Shown here in pieces: positions 1 through 7,550 of a stretch of 21,551 nucleotides of DNA (positions within the stretch are counted from its first letter, which is position 1; every line of letters starts with the position of its first letter). Under the pieces are notes generated by a model. It was given only the letters and a program-made list of their open reading frames with translations, was not told where the DNA came from and did no database searches. Location: contig JAHZAW010000053.1 of assembly GCA_019423725.1 (NCBI GenBank), forward strand, positions 13,668 to 35,218, read 5' to 3'. Origin of the DNA: Clostridiales bacterium. Its GTDB lineage: Bacteria; Bacillota; Clostridia; Lachnospirales; Anaerotignaceae. Both the position numbers and the translations under genes were made by a program.

Positions 1-469
1 CATAATCCTTATTTTCATCCAAAACTATTTTTTCAGCATCCTCTACATTATCAACAATCACTGCTGAATTTTCACACCATCCGTTTATACCCATGACCTC
101 TGGATGCTTTGCGTCTCCGATTATTATTATGCCTATGCCTTTTTCATAATTTTCATGGGCAATGGAATGTATCTTCTTAACAAATGGACAGGTGCCGTCA
201 ACATAATTGATGCCGCGGCTCTCCAGCTCATCATATACCGCCTTTCCCACACCATGGGAACGGATTATGACAGTTTTGCCTTCACAGCCCTCCAGGCTGT
301 CCACAGCAACTACTCCCTTTGATGCCAGGTCTGCATTTACATTTTTATTATGGATGAGCGGTCCGTAGGTAACTATATTGCCGCCCTTTTCTATTTCTCT
401 GTAGCAGGCTTCTATGGCCCTGTTCACGCCAAAACAGAATCCCGCTGATTTAGCTGTTATTATCTCCAT
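1..469 (-). CDS. ispH: 4-hydroxy-3-methylbut-2-enyl diphosphate reductase IspH (LytB), N-terminal 156 residues, cut by the window edge
   Basis: IspH makes IPP and DMAPP from HMBPP in the last step of the MEP isoprenoid pathway, using a [4Fe-4S] cluster. Translating the minus strand from the ATG at 467-469 gives a protein beginning MEIITAKSAGFCFGV. Visible family residues are Cys12 and Cys94 (cluster ligands) and His40, His72 and His122 (substrate-binding histidines, in PLIHN, RSHGV and HPEV). The ATG shares one base with the cmk stop codon (TAATG), so the two genes are translationally coupled. The third cluster cysteine and the C-terminus lie outside the window. In many Clostridia this protein is fused to ribosomal protein S1 repeats, which cannot be judged here. 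Confidence 0.95.
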   Translation of the reverse strand, partial: MEIITAKSAGFCFGVNRAIEACYREIEKGGNIVTYGPLIHNKNVNADLASKGVVAVDSLEGCEGKTVIIRSHGVGKAVYDELESRGINYVDGTCPFVKKIHSIAHENYEKGIGIIIIGDAKHPEVMGINGWCENSAVIVDNVEDAEKIVLDENKDY

Positions 470-1146
470 TATTTTTCACCTGTTTTTTCATATACTATCT
501 TCAATACTTCATCAGCCACCTCGTCGATGGTCATTCCTGTGGTGTCTATCTCAATGGCGTCATCGGCCTTTCTCAGGGGATTGTACTCTCTGTTCATATC
601 GTTATGATCCCTCTGTTTTATCTGCTCGACCACGTTTTCCAGGGTGTCTGCCTTTCCCTTTTCCATAAATTCCTTTAATCTGCGCTTAGCCCTTTCTTCC
701 ACATGGGCATTGAGATATATTTTTACTTCGGCCTTGGGGAGGACCACCGTTCCTATGTCCCTTCCGTCCATAACGACAGCTGTCTTTTCAGCCATGGCCT
801 GCTGCATCTCCACCAGCTTGTCCCTGACAGGAACGAATGTACCCACATCAGAAGCTCCCTGGCCTACCTCAGCGCTTCTTATAAAATTCGTGACATCTTC
901 CCCGTTAAGTATCATGTGCTGAACTCCATCAGCCATTTTTATTTCCATGTCGATACTTTTAAGGGCTTCCTCCACGGCTTTGCCATCGGTGGTAGAGATG
1001 CCGTTTTTCATACAGTAATATGCCACCGTACGGTACATTGCTCCGGTGTCCACATAAATAATGCCGAGCTTTTCCGATAATACTTTTGCTATGGTACTCT
1101 TGCCGCTTCCGGCAGGACCATCAATGGCTATTGAATAGATCTTCAT
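469..1146 (-). CDS. cmk: cytidylate kinase
   Basis: Cytosolic kinase that phosphorylates CMP and dCMP with ATP in pyrimidine salvage. The protein of 225 residues has the P-loop GPAGSGKST at residues 10-18, the DTGAMYR segment that follows it in CMP kinases, and the MDGRDIGT substrate-binding motif; length is normal for the family. I chose the ATG at 1146 because a GGGG ribosome binding site lies 8 bases upstream; an in-frame GTG three codons earlier (1155) is possible but would sit on that site. It begins 15 bp after aroH and overlaps ispH by one base, the usual clostridial cmk-ispH arrangement. Confidence 0.96.
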   Translation of the reverse strand: MKIYSIAIDGPAGSGKSTIAKVLSEKLGIIYVDTGAMYRTVAYYCMKNGISTTDGKAVEEALKSIDMEIKMADGVQHMILNGEDVTNFIRSAEVGQGASDVGTFVPVRDKLVEMQQAMAEKTAVVMDGRDIGTVVLPKAEVKIYLNAHVEERAKRRLKEFMEKGKADTLENVVEQIKQRDHNDMNREYNPLRKADDAIEIDTTGMTIDEVADEVLKIVYEKTGEK

Positions 1147-1161
1147 AATCTGCACCCCGTT

Positions 1162-1521
1162 TTATCTTTTTAAATCAGGCCTTAATACCTGAGCGCCTCT
1201 CAAATAGGCATGTTTGAGATCTTTTCTGTCATAGTCTCCCTCAACGGTGACCATGACCCTTATGCACTTTCTAAGGCTGCCATCCACATACATCTCCTGA
1301 AGGCACATAAGAGCTGCCCCGGTTATTCCCATATTCCTTACGGCAACGGCAGGATATGCCTTTGTGATGTCATTGGTGGCAGTAAAAACTATGGATACTA
1401 TATCCTCGGTCTTTACATGGTTTGCCTCTATTATCTCCTTCATCATCTCAGCCGTGGCCTCATAAATGAGCTCCTTATCATCAGCCTCAACGGTTATAGC
1501 TCCTCTTATTGAAACAGTCAT
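1162..1521 (-). CDS. aroH: chorismate mutase, AroH type
   Basis: Small monofunctional chorismate mutase (119 residues) of the trimeric AroH class known from Bacillus subtilis; converts chorismate to prephenate for Phe/Tyr synthesis. The active-site set of the family can be placed directly: Arg6, Arg62, Cys73, Glu76, Arg88 and Tyr106 correspond to Arg7, Arg63, Cys75, Glu78, Arg90 and Tyr108 of the B. subtilis enzyme. Its GGAGGA ribosome binding site lies in the last codons of the upstream flavoprotein gene, whose stop is 2 bp before the ATG, so the two are coupled. No other aromatic biosynthesis gene is visible nearby. Confidence 0.95.
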   Translation of the reverse strand: MTVSIRGAITVEADDKELIYEATAEMMKEIIEANHVKTEDIVSIVFTATNDITKAYPAVAVRNMGITGAALMCLQEMYVDGSLRKCIRVMVTVEGDYDRKDLKHAYLRGAQVLRPDLKR

Positions 1522-1523
1522 AT

Positions 1524-2753
1524 TTATTCCTCCAGTCCATCCGCCGCAGCATAACCGGTGGAAAACGCTATCTGAAGGTTGAATCCTCCCGTATAGGCGT
1601 CCACATCAAGTACTTCTCCGGCGAAATACAGTCCATGTATCTTTTTGCTCTCCATGTTCGACGGGTCTATCTCATCGGTGTCCACTCCTCCGCTGGTCAC
1701 AACGGCCTCATTAAAACCGGCCGTTCCAGTCAGATGTACAGGCAGTCCCTTTATGAGCTCACAGAGAGTTTTTCTTTCTTCTTTTGTTATATCATGTATC
1801 TTCTTATTCTCGTCTATCCCGCTGAGTGATATTATTACGGGTATCATCTTCTGGGGAAGAAGGTCATTAAGGGCGTTTTTCAAGTCCTTATTTATATATT
1901 TTTCAAAGTCCCTAAGTATCCTGGTATCCAGTGTCTTCATATCAAGGGCAGGCTTCATATCTATATAAAGGGTCATATTTTCATCAAACCTGTTTAAAAG
2001 ATGTCTGCTGGCCGAAAGTATCATGGGCCCCGAAACTCCAAAATGCGTAAAGAGCATCTCCCCAAAGTCCTTATATACCGTTTTTCCCTTCTGATTTTTA
2101 ATGACAATGGCGGTATTTTTTAAACTAAGGCCCATAAGCTCGGAACAAAAAGGCTCGTCCGACTTAAGAGGCACAAGGGATGGAAGTAAAGGTGTCACCC
2201 TGTGGCCTGCACTTTTGGCGAATTTATATCCATCTCCCGTTGAGCCTGTCCCAGGATAGCTGAGCCCTCCCGTGGCAACGATGACCGCATCGGCATATAC
2301 TTCCTTTCCATCTCCAAGTATGACGCCCTCTACCCTGTCACCGTCAAATATAAGGCTTTTTACTGGTTTTTCCGTATGCAGCCTGGCTCCGTTCTTTTTC
2401 ATATATCTAAGGAGAGCCTCAGCCACGTCGGCCGCTTTATCACTTACAGGAAATACTCTCTTTCCCCTCTCGACCTTTGTGGGTACTCCAAGTTTCTCCA
2501 TAAGCGCCACCGTATCCGAAGGTGTGAACCTATAAAGGGATGAATACATAAAATACGGATTTCCCGGTGTATTGGCTATATGTTCTTCCGGGTCAGAGGC
2601 ATTGGTCACATTGCATCTGCCCTTTCCCGTGATCCTTATTTTCTTTCCGACCATACTGTTCTTTTCGTATACATCAACGGTATGTCCTTTTTCGGCAGCC
2701 CTGCCAGCGGCCATCATTCCCGCTGCTCCGGCTCCAATAACTATAACTTTCAT
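1524..2753 (-). CDS. HI0933-family NAD(P)/FAD-dependent oxidoreductase (BaiN/YhiN-like flavoprotein)
   Basis: A 409-residue flavoprotein. The N-terminus MKVIVIGAGAAGMMAA holds the FAD-binding Rossmann glycines (GAGAAG, residues 7-12), followed by the GRCNVTN segment typical of the HI0933 family and a second nucleotide-binding stretch (VIVATGGLSYPGTGSTGDGY). The C-terminal part has GLYFAGEVLDVDAYTGGFNLQ, where the flavin ring is held in this family. Physiological substrates of most members are unknown; one branch (BaiN) has been linked to bile-acid dehydroxylation, which cannot be assumed here. It sits between the histidine phosphatase (23 bp upstream) and aroH (2 bp downstream) in one transcription unit. 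Confidence 0.9.
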   Translation of the reverse strand: MKVIVIGAGAAGMMAAGRAAEKGHTVDVYEKNSMVGKKIRITGKGRCNVTNASDPEEHIANTPGNPYFMYSSLYRFTPSDTVALMEKLGVPTKVERGKRVFPVSDKAADVAEALLRYMKKNGARLHTEKPVKSLIFDGDRVEGVILGDGKEVYADAVIVATGGLSYPGTGSTGDGYKFAKSAGHRVTPLLPSLVPLKSDEPFCSELMGLSLKNTAIVIKNQKGKTVYKDFGEMLFTHFGVSGPMILSASRHLLNRFDENMTLYIDMKPALDMKTLDTRILRDFEKYINKDLKNALNDLLPQKMIPVIISLSGIDENKKIHDITKEERKTLCELIKGLPVHLTGTAGFNEAVVTSGGVDTDEIDPSNMESKKIHGLYFAGEVLDVDAYTGGFNLQIAFSTGYAAADGLEE

Positions 2754-2776
2754 ATTTTTTCACCTGTTTTTAGCCC

Positions 2777-3415
2777 TTAAGGCCTTAAAAAATTGCTCTC
2801 GTTTTTTCCGGCATGGGACAGATGGGCGCTGTCATTCACGGTGAGCATGAGCCTTCTGCTGCTTTTTATCTCGATTATGGATATTCCCGTATTGTTTATC
2901 CACATTTTTGTGAACCAGCTGTTATCCAGTCCCATTATGTACATGATCATAAGCCTTATTATGCCGCCATGGGAAACGATAAGCACATTTCCATCATCAT
3001 TCTCCATTATCCTGTCAATGGCAGGCTTGAGCCTTTCGATAACATTATCGATGCTGCCTTCACCGGGGAAGCCATATTTATGGGGCTCCTTAATGAAATT
3101 TATGTAGCTTTCTCCATACTTCTCCGTAAGGTCAGGAACAGTCATTCCCTCCCACTCGCCAAAGCATATCTCTCTGAAACCATCTTCAAAATTGATCTCT
3201 AAATTCTTTTCTTCGGCAATGGGCCTTGCAGTTGCTGCCGCCCTTTTAAGCGGAGAGCAGTATATTTTATCTATATCTATGCCCTTGAATCTTTCAGCGG
3301 CAAGTCCTGCCTGTCTGTATCCTTCCTCCGAAAGCTCGATATCTGTCATACCCTGATATCTTCGTTCCGTATTCCACACGGTCTCACCGTGTCTCATCAT
3401 ATAAAGTCTAAGCAT
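2777..3415 (-). CDS. histidine phosphatase (phosphoglycerate-mutase superfamily, GpmB/CobC-like)
   Basis: A 212-residue protein of the histidine phosphatase superfamily, which removes phosphate from small molecules through a phospho-histidine intermediate. The catalytic RHG motif is at residues 8-10 with His9 as nucleophile. Arg58 lies in the SPLKRAAATA segment, Glu87 in FGEWEG, and the second catalytic histidine is His149 in VLIVSHGG. The sequence is too general to tell an alpha-ribazole phosphatase from other substrates, and no cobalamin genes are nearby. The start ATG is one base after the rluB stop, and its AAGGAG ribosome binding site lies inside the end of rluB. Confidence 0.88.
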   Translation of the reverse strand: MLRLYMMRHGETVWNTERRYQGMTDIELSEEGYRQAGLAAERFKGIDIDKIYCSPLKRAAATARPIAEEKNLEINFEDGFREICFGEWEGMTVPDLTEKYGESYINFIKEPHKYGFPGEGSIDNVIERLKPAIDRIMENDDGNVLIVSHGGIIRLMIMYIMGLDNSWFTKMWINNTGISIIEIKSSRRLMLTVNDSAHLSHAGKNESNFLRP

Positions 3416-3416
3416 A

Positions 3417-4127
3417 TCATAACTCCTTGAGATAACGTATTTCTTTATCCGTAAGATAACGCCAGCTGCCCTTTTTCAGATCTCCAAGACGTATCTCTCC
3501 CTCGGCTACCCTTCTGAGCATAGCTACCGGATGTCTTGCAGCCTGGCACATTTTTCTTACCTGGCGGTTCCTTCCTTCGTGTATGGTTATATAACACCAG
3601 GAAAATCTTCCATCCACACTTATGAGCTCGATCTTTGCAGGTCTTGTCTTTTGGCCGTCTATAGTTATGCCCCTTCTGAACATATTTATGGTATTGCTGT
3701 CAGGCACACCGAAAAGTTTGGCCTCATAGACCTTATCTATCTCATTTTTGGGGTGGGTGAGCTTATACACCACATCTCCGTCATTGGTAAGGATGAGCAG
3801 TCCCGATGTGTCATAGTCCAGTCTTCCAACGGGCACTACCCTCTCCTTTACGTCCTTTACCAGGTCAAGCACCGTAGGCCTTCCAAACTGGTCCTTAGCC
3901 GTGGTAACATAACCCTCAGGCTTATTCAAAAGTACGTAGACCTTTTTCTTTTCAGGTTTTATGACCTTTCCCTTATAGGCAACAACGTCCTTTTCAGGGT
4001 CTATCTTTGTTCCCAACTCTTTTACAACTTCTCCGTTGACCGTTACAAAGCCGTTTTGTATAAGTTCTTCTGACTTTCTTCTGGAGGCTACTCCGCAGTC
4101 AGCCATGTATTTCTGTAATCTTTCCAT
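3417..4127 (-). CDS. rluB: RluB/RsuA-family rRNA pseudouridine synthase
   Basis: A 236-residue enzyme that isomerises a uridine in ribosomal RNA to pseudouridine. An S4 RNA-binding domain covers about residues 1-48 (MERLQKYMADCGVASRRKSE, then a VTVNG turn). The catalytic domain carries the family motif GRLDYDTSGLLILTNDGD with Asp104 as catalytic aspartate, and the C-terminal segment EGRNRQVRKMCQAARHPV is typical of the RsuA/RluB/RluE/RluF branch. Two-domain architecture and length suit RluB of Gram-positives, although the exact target base is inferred. An AAGGAG site precedes the ATG by 7 bases. It lies directly downstream of the broken dac1 gene. Confidence 0.92.
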   Translation of the reverse strand: MERLQKYMADCGVASRRKSEELIQNGFVTVNGEVVKELGTKIDPEKDVVAYKGKVIKPEKKKVYVLLNKPEGYVTTAKDQFGRPTVLDLVKDVKERVVPVGRLDYDTSGLLILTNDGDVVYKLTHPKNEIDKVYEAKLFGVPDSNTINMFRRGITIDGQKTRPAKIELISVDGRFSWCYITIHEGRNRQVRKMCQAARHPVAMLRRVAEGEIRLGDLKKGSWRYLTDKEIRYLKEL

Positions 4128-4154
4128 TTGTATTCTCCTTAAAATAGGACAGTC

Positions 4155-4304
4155 TTATGCATTATATTTTAGTATATCTGATTTCCACGGATTAATCCAG
4201 TGTTTTATAAGCATTTGGGCAGTAGTTTTTACATCTTTTTTATCCACCGCCTCCCCAGTTTCAATCCCGCATACCTCTATGCCCTCGCTATCTGCTGTCC
4301 TCAA
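4155..4304 (-). pseudogene. out-of-frame C-terminal piece of the dac1 carboxypeptidase
   Basis: This 49-codon reading frame lies directly after the dac1 stop, in the -1 frame, starting from a TTG that overlaps the stop. Its residues EGIEVCGIETGEAV through MLIKHW align without gaps over about 30 positions with the C-terminus of the other carboxypeptidase in this window (ETIAEADIVTSEGV through RLMGSW), so it is the missing end of the PBP5-like C-terminal domain plus the amphipathic tail. The GGGGGG run 6 bases before the TTG could act as a ribosome binding site, so separate translation is possible. I read it as detached by a frameshift; see the dac1 entry. Confidence 0.75.
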
Positions 4305-4322
4305 TAACAACCCCCCGCTGTC
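4294..4322 (-). repeat. 23-bp period direct repeat (GACAGC) enclosing a GGGGGG run at the dac1 frameshift
   Basis: On the minus strand GACAGC is followed by GGGGGGTTGTTATTGAG and then by GACAGC again. The second copy continues as the true coding sequence of the C-terminal domain. The 23-bp period is not a multiple of three and puts the rest of the gene in the -1 frame. The segment G GGG GGT (4310-4316) also has the X XXY YYZ shape of a -1 slippery site. Insertion with a short target duplication, replication slippage, programmed slippage or an assembly error are all possible. Confidence 0.7.
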
Positions 4323-5368
4323 TTAAATACCATCTCGCCTATTTGCTCTCCCTCATCCAGTGGAGCATCGGCTTTTTGGGGCAGTTTTATATCCACTGAT
4401 AATGAACTCCTTTCCTCCTCGGTAAGAGGCACCTCCAGGCTTTCAGAGGCTATGGCTGGCACACTGTCTATATATGCTCCATTTACCCCTATGTCCGCTA
4501 TATAGTCTCCGGCCTCGCATATACTATAATACTCATAATTATCAAAGCCATAGTTAAGGATGTTCTTTGTATCAGTCCATTTTCTCTCTTTTCCAAAGCT
4601 GCCCCATCCGCTTCCCAGTACCACGGATATGAGCGTCATTCCATCCCTTTCAGCTGCCCCAACAAAACAGTGTCCGGCAAGGCCAGTAAATCCGGTCTTA
4701 ACGCCTAAGGCTCCATCATACTCCTTAAGAAGGCGGTCCTTATTTACCGCCGTATATGTACGCCTGTCACTTTTTATGGTCTTTTGAGGTGTGGATATTA
4801 TTTCTCTGAATTCATCATTTTTGATGGCATAGGCTGTTATGAGAGCCAGGTCATAGGCCGTTGAATGGTGGTCTCCCTTATCCAGGCCGTTTGGCGTCTC
4901 AAAATCCGTATCCAAAGCCCCAAGCTCCCTGGCTTTTTCGTCCATCATATCGCAGAATTCCTCTGTACTCCCAGCTATGTGTTCCGCTATGGCCACAGCC
5001 GCATCATTGGATGACTGGAGCATCAAGGGATAAAGCAGGTCCCCAAGCTTCACTTCTTCGCCCTCAGACAGTCCCATTTTAGTCTCTGGCTGTCTGGCAG
5101 CGTTCTGTGATACGGTGACTGTATCCTCCGTCATTCCGCTCTCCAGGGCTAATATACAGGTCATGATCTTTGTGGTGCTGGCATTTGGCAGAGGTTCTCT
5201 GCTGTTTTTCTCCCAGAGTACACGTCCGCTTTTTTCGTCCATTAAAACAGCACCTAACGCTCTCACATCAGGTGCCTTTATTTCTTCCGCAGAGGCTGTT
5301 TCCGATATGCCCATCACGCCCATCAGAACCGCAGCCGTCAGATGAATTATTCTTTTATATGATCTCAC
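4301..5368 (-). CDS. D-alanyl-D-alanine carboxypeptidase (PBP5/DacF family), C-terminally truncated by a frameshift
   Basis: Penicillin-binding serine peptidase that trims the terminal D-Ala of peptidoglycan stem peptides outside the membrane. A signal peptide covers about residues 1-27. The active-site motifs are complete: STTK at 64-67, SSN at 119-121 and KTG at 224-226. The start is GTG with a GGGAG site upstream. The frame stops at residue 355 (ending KTAGGCY), in the middle of the PBP5-type C-terminal domain, and the rest continues in the -1 frame at 4155-4304. GACAGC occurs at 4317-4322 and again at 4294-4299, exactly 23 bp apart. Removing one 23-bp unit restores a single frame of 396 residues, close to the 389 of the paralogue at 8324-9493. 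The catalytic domain is intact but the membrane-anchoring tail is lost unless ribosomes slip or re-start. Confidence 0.9.
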   Translation of the reverse strand: MRSYKRIIHLTAAVLMGVMGISETASAEEIKAPDVRALGAVLMDEKSGRVLWEKNSREPLPNASTTKIMTCILALESGMTEDTVTVSQNAARQPETKMGLSEGEEVKLGDLLYPLMLQSSNDAAVAIAEHIAGSTEEFCDMMDEKARELGALDTDFETPNGLDKGDHHSTAYDLALITAYAIKNDEFREIISTPQKTIKSDRRTYTAVNKDRLLKEYDGALGVKTGFTGLAGHCFVGAAERDGMTLISVVLGSGWGSFGKERKWTDTKNILNYGFDNYEYYSICEAGDYIADIGVNGAYIDSVPAIASESLEVPLTEEERSSLSVDIKLPQKADAPLDEGEQIGEMVFKTAGGCY

Positions 5369-5539
5369 AGGCAGGACTCCCTTCCTGTTTAATTATATTT
5401 TGCTTTAAATAATTTATTACTGAGCTTCGCTTCTGTCAGAAATTTTCTCAACATATTTACTTATGCAATTTAATACAAAATATTATCATTAATTTTGTCA
5501 TATAAATATCAGGTTCTATCTGTTTTTGCTTTCAGGATA

Positions 5540-5569
5540 TTTATAAAATCATACTTAGAGGTATGTCAA
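5540..5569 (-). promoter_or_regulatory. possible sigma-A promoter for dac1
   Basis: Within the 263 bp between the 110-residue protein gene and dac1, the minus strand has a perfect TTGACA (5564-5569), an 18-bp spacer and TATAAA (5540-5545). It would give a leader of about 165 nt before the GTG start of dac1. The rest of the stretch is AT-rich and shows no gene or clear terminator. Confidence 0.5.
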
Positions 5570-5631
5570 ACATTGTATCTTATTTGTAATAGGTTTTATA
5601 TCAACTATCAAATTTCATCTAATTATAAAAA

Positions 5632-5964
5632 CTAGTCAAATATTTTTCCGTCAATATCATCTAGTTTATTGTATATATCTGTAAGGCTGCTATAACCTTT
5701 TATATCATCAAGATTTGAATTGACATCATCCAGTTTGCTGCATACATCTGCAATACTGTGTTCAAATATTCCTAAACCTTTTATATCATCAAGATTTAAA
5801 TTGACATCATCTAGTTTGTTGCATACATCTATAAGGCTGTTATATGATCTATTACATTCTATATTCTGAAGGCTATCATTGACATCTTGTAAACCTGAAT
5901 TAATCTCTTTTAATTGTTCTTTAATATCCAATAACAGCTCAACAATTTTCTCATTCAAATCCAT
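5632..5964 (-). CDS. 110-residue repetitive coiled-coil protein, unknown function
   Basis: I do not recognise this protein. It has no signal peptide or membrane segment and is almost entirely heptad-like: a lead helix (residues 1-38, LLLDIKEQLKEINSGLQDVN) followed by three related units. Units 1 and 2 share DVCNKLDDVNLNLDDIKG / DVCSKLDDVNSNLDDIKG with a period of 27 residues (81 bp), and a shorter third unit reads DIYNKLDDIDG. The repetition is also clear in the DNA, so it arose by fairly recent tandem duplication. The ATG is preceded by a GAAAGGAAG site with long spacing. The gene is AT-richer than its neighbours and lies between scpB and dac1. It could be a small structural or adaptor coiled coil; function cannot be assigned. 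Confidence 0.7.
   Translation of the reverse strand: MDLNEKIVELLLDIKEQLKEINSGLQDVNDSLQNIECNRSYNSLIDVCNKLDDVNLNLDDIKGLGIFEHSIADVCSKLDDVNSNLDDIKGYSSLTDIYNKLDDIDGKIFD
5658..5845 (-). repeat. imperfect tandem repeats inside the 110-residue coiled-coil gene
   Basis: The block starting TATATCATCAAGATTT at 5701 recurs 81 bp later at 5782 and extends through the codons for the DVC-KLDDVN segment with few mismatches. A further related block (CATCTAGTTT...AAGGCTG) occurs near 5658 and again near 5808. All fall in frame and create the protein repeats. Confidence 0.75.
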
Positions 5965-6023
5965 TGTAAATGCTTCTTCCTTTCTTATATAAATTTTGCA
6001 TAAATTACATAATTTTGAGGGTC

Positions 6024-6140
6024 AGCCATAAAATATTTTCAATCGGCTAATCATCTATCTTTAATCATTAACTAATCCCTATTATTTATGGCTTAGTTTT
6101 AAGTGGACAAAATACTTCTCCAAAGATTTCCCAAGTATTT
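6024..6140. repeat. two inverted repeats in the intergenic DNA between scpB and the coiled-coil gene
   Basis: AGCCATAAA (6024-6032) is the exact reverse complement of TTTATGGCT (6085-6093), enclosing about 52 AT-rich bases. Next to it AAATACTT (6110-6117) pairs with AAGTATTT (6133-6140) around a 15-base loop. On the minus strand the second hairpin is followed by only a short T-run, so it could at best be a weak terminator for scpAB. The whole 5965-6220 stretch holds no gene I can support. Confidence 0.5.
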
Positions 6141-6220
6141 CTAAGGCGCTGTCCTCCTCCACTCAAAAAGATTACATATCAGCCTGTGTCTTTATAATTA
6201 TTTATATTTTTTCTGATTTC

Positions 6221-6766
6221 TCACCGTTCAAAAAAGCTCATCTGCCCGTCCATCTCCGGTTCCTTTAAAGCCGGAAGGTCATCAGTATCCCTGAATCCGA
6301 AATATCTCAAAAATTCCGTAGTCGTGCCAAAAAGTATGGGTTTTCCCGGAGTATCCAGTCTTCCCGCTTCACAAACGAGCCCCTTTTCCACCAGTCGGTT
6401 AACGGCATGGTCACTGTTTACACCTCTGATGCTTTCGATATCTCCCTTTGTTATTGGCTGTTTATAGGCTATTATAGCCAGGGTCTCAAGGAGCGCCGGC
6501 GTAAGCCCCTGCTTTTCGCGGCCTTTATATATTTTCCTTATGGTCTCAAAGCAGGCCGGAGAGGTACACATCTGGTATCCTTCACCTATCTCTATTATCC
6601 TCATGCCTCTGTTTTCATTGGCATATCTGGTTATGAGTGTATTTACAATGGCCTTGGTCGTGGCCTTGTCCATCTCTATCATATCGGCAAGGGCGGATAG
6701 AGAAACTTCTTCCCCAGCCACAAAAAGGGCAGCCTCAATGACCGCCTCATATTCATTCATCTTCAT
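6221..6766 (-). CDS. scpB: segregation and condensation protein B
   Basis: ScpB is the winged-helix partner (kite subunit) of the bacterial SMC-ScpAB condensin, which compacts and helps segregate the chromosome. The N-terminal segment NEYEAVIEAALFVAGEEVSL and the central GREKQGLTPALLETLAIIAYKQPITKGDIESIRGV are hallmark ScpB sequence. I chose the ATG at 6766 (181 residues) because GGTGA lies five bases before it; another ATG two codons later and an upstream methionine at 6787 are alternatives. The start lies inside scpA (overlap about 14 bp), consistent with coupled synthesis of complex partners. Confidence 0.95.
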   Translation of the reverse strand: MKMNEYEAVIEAALFVAGEEVSLSALADMIEMDKATTKAIVNTLITRYANENRGMRIIEIGEGYQMCTSPACFETIRKIYKGREKQGLTPALLETLAIIAYKQPITKGDIESIRGVNSDHAVNRLVEKGLVCEAGRLDTPGKPILFGTTTEFLRYFGFRDTDDLPALKEPEMDGQMSFFER

Positions 6767-7538
6767 ATTTTTCACCGCTTTCATCATCGCCGGTCATATT
6801 TTCGGCCGAAATAAATATCTCACCAAAAATATCATCCTGTTCCACCGACACATTATGTCTCCTTATGAGCTCCAGCAGGGCAAGGAATGTAACAAGGATT
6901 TCTTCCCTTGTGGTGTCCTTTGAAAACATATCATAGAATTTTACCTTTGGGCTTACCTTCAAAACACTTTTAAGGCTCACTATCTTTTCGTCCACCGTAA
7001 AATTATCATGTTTTACTGACTTAAAGCCGCTCCTTACCCTGTCTACCTTTTTTTCCTTTCGTATCATAACGTCCCTGAAGGCCTTATACAGATCCTCCAT
7101 GGTAAGGCCTTTTAGACATTCTTCCACGGGAAGCTCATCCTTTTTCATAAGCTCCGGTATTATGATATCCGGCTCTCTGAAAAATACATGGGAGGCTTCC
7201 TCACACCTTTTAGACAGTATCTCAGTGACGCTCTTATATTTCTTGTACTCGATGAGTTTCTGGACAAGTTCTTCTCTGGGGTCCTCTTCTTCCTCATCGG
7301 TCTGGGGTTTAGGCAGGAGCATCCTGCTCTTTATCTCAATGAGCGAAGCCGCCATTACAACGAACTCGCTCATTCCTTCCATATTTTTATTTTCTTCCCT
7401 GCTTATGAACTCAATATACTGATCTGTAAGTTCCGCAATGGGGATGTCATAAATATCTATTTCATTTTTTTCTATCAGGTGGTACAGAAGATCCAGAGGC
7501 CCGGAAAAACTGTCCAGCCTTACAGTCATATTATCCAT
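6753..7538 (-). CDS. scpA: segregation and condensation protein A
   Basis: ScpA is the kleisin that bridges the SMC heads. The 261-residue protein starts VRLDSFSGPLDLLYHLIEKNEIDIYDIPIAELTDQY, the classic ScpA N-terminus that binds the SMC neck, followed by the acidic linker (DEEEEDPREELVQKLIEYKKYK) and a C-terminal winged helix near residues 190-250 (TREEILVTFLALLELIRRHNVSVEQD). Start is ATG at 7538 or the in-frame ATG three codons later; neither has a strong ribosome binding site. It follows the M50-family gene by 12 bp and overlaps scpB, so all three are one operon. Confidence 0.96.
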   Translation of the reverse strand: MDNMTVRLDSFSGPLDLLYHLIEKNEIDIYDIPIAELTDQYIEFISREENKNMEGMSEFVVMAASLIEIKSRMLLPKPQTDEEEEDPREELVQKLIEYKKYKSVTEILSKRCEEASHVFFREPDIIIPELMKKDELPVEECLKGLTMEDLYKAFRDVMIRKEKKVDRVRSGFKSVKHDNFTVDEKIVSLKSVLKVSPKVKFYDMFSKDTTREEILVTFLALLELIRRHNVSVEQDDIFGEIFISAENMTGDDESGEKYEDE

Positions 7539-7550
7539 AATCCATCAGCC

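Noticed and set aside
104..322. Plus-strand frame opposite ispH
   Set aside because: Complement of a clear IspH coding region with all metal and substrate ligands; no independent support.
4310..4316. Programmed -1 frameshift as the definite explanation for dac1
   Set aside because: The heptamer fits the pattern, but the 23-bp direct repeat explains the frame change more simply and no stimulatory pseudoknot could be seen. Kept only as an alternative.
6110..6140. Terminator for scpAB
   Set aside because: AT-only stem with a 15-base loop and a short T-run; too weak to call as a terminator.
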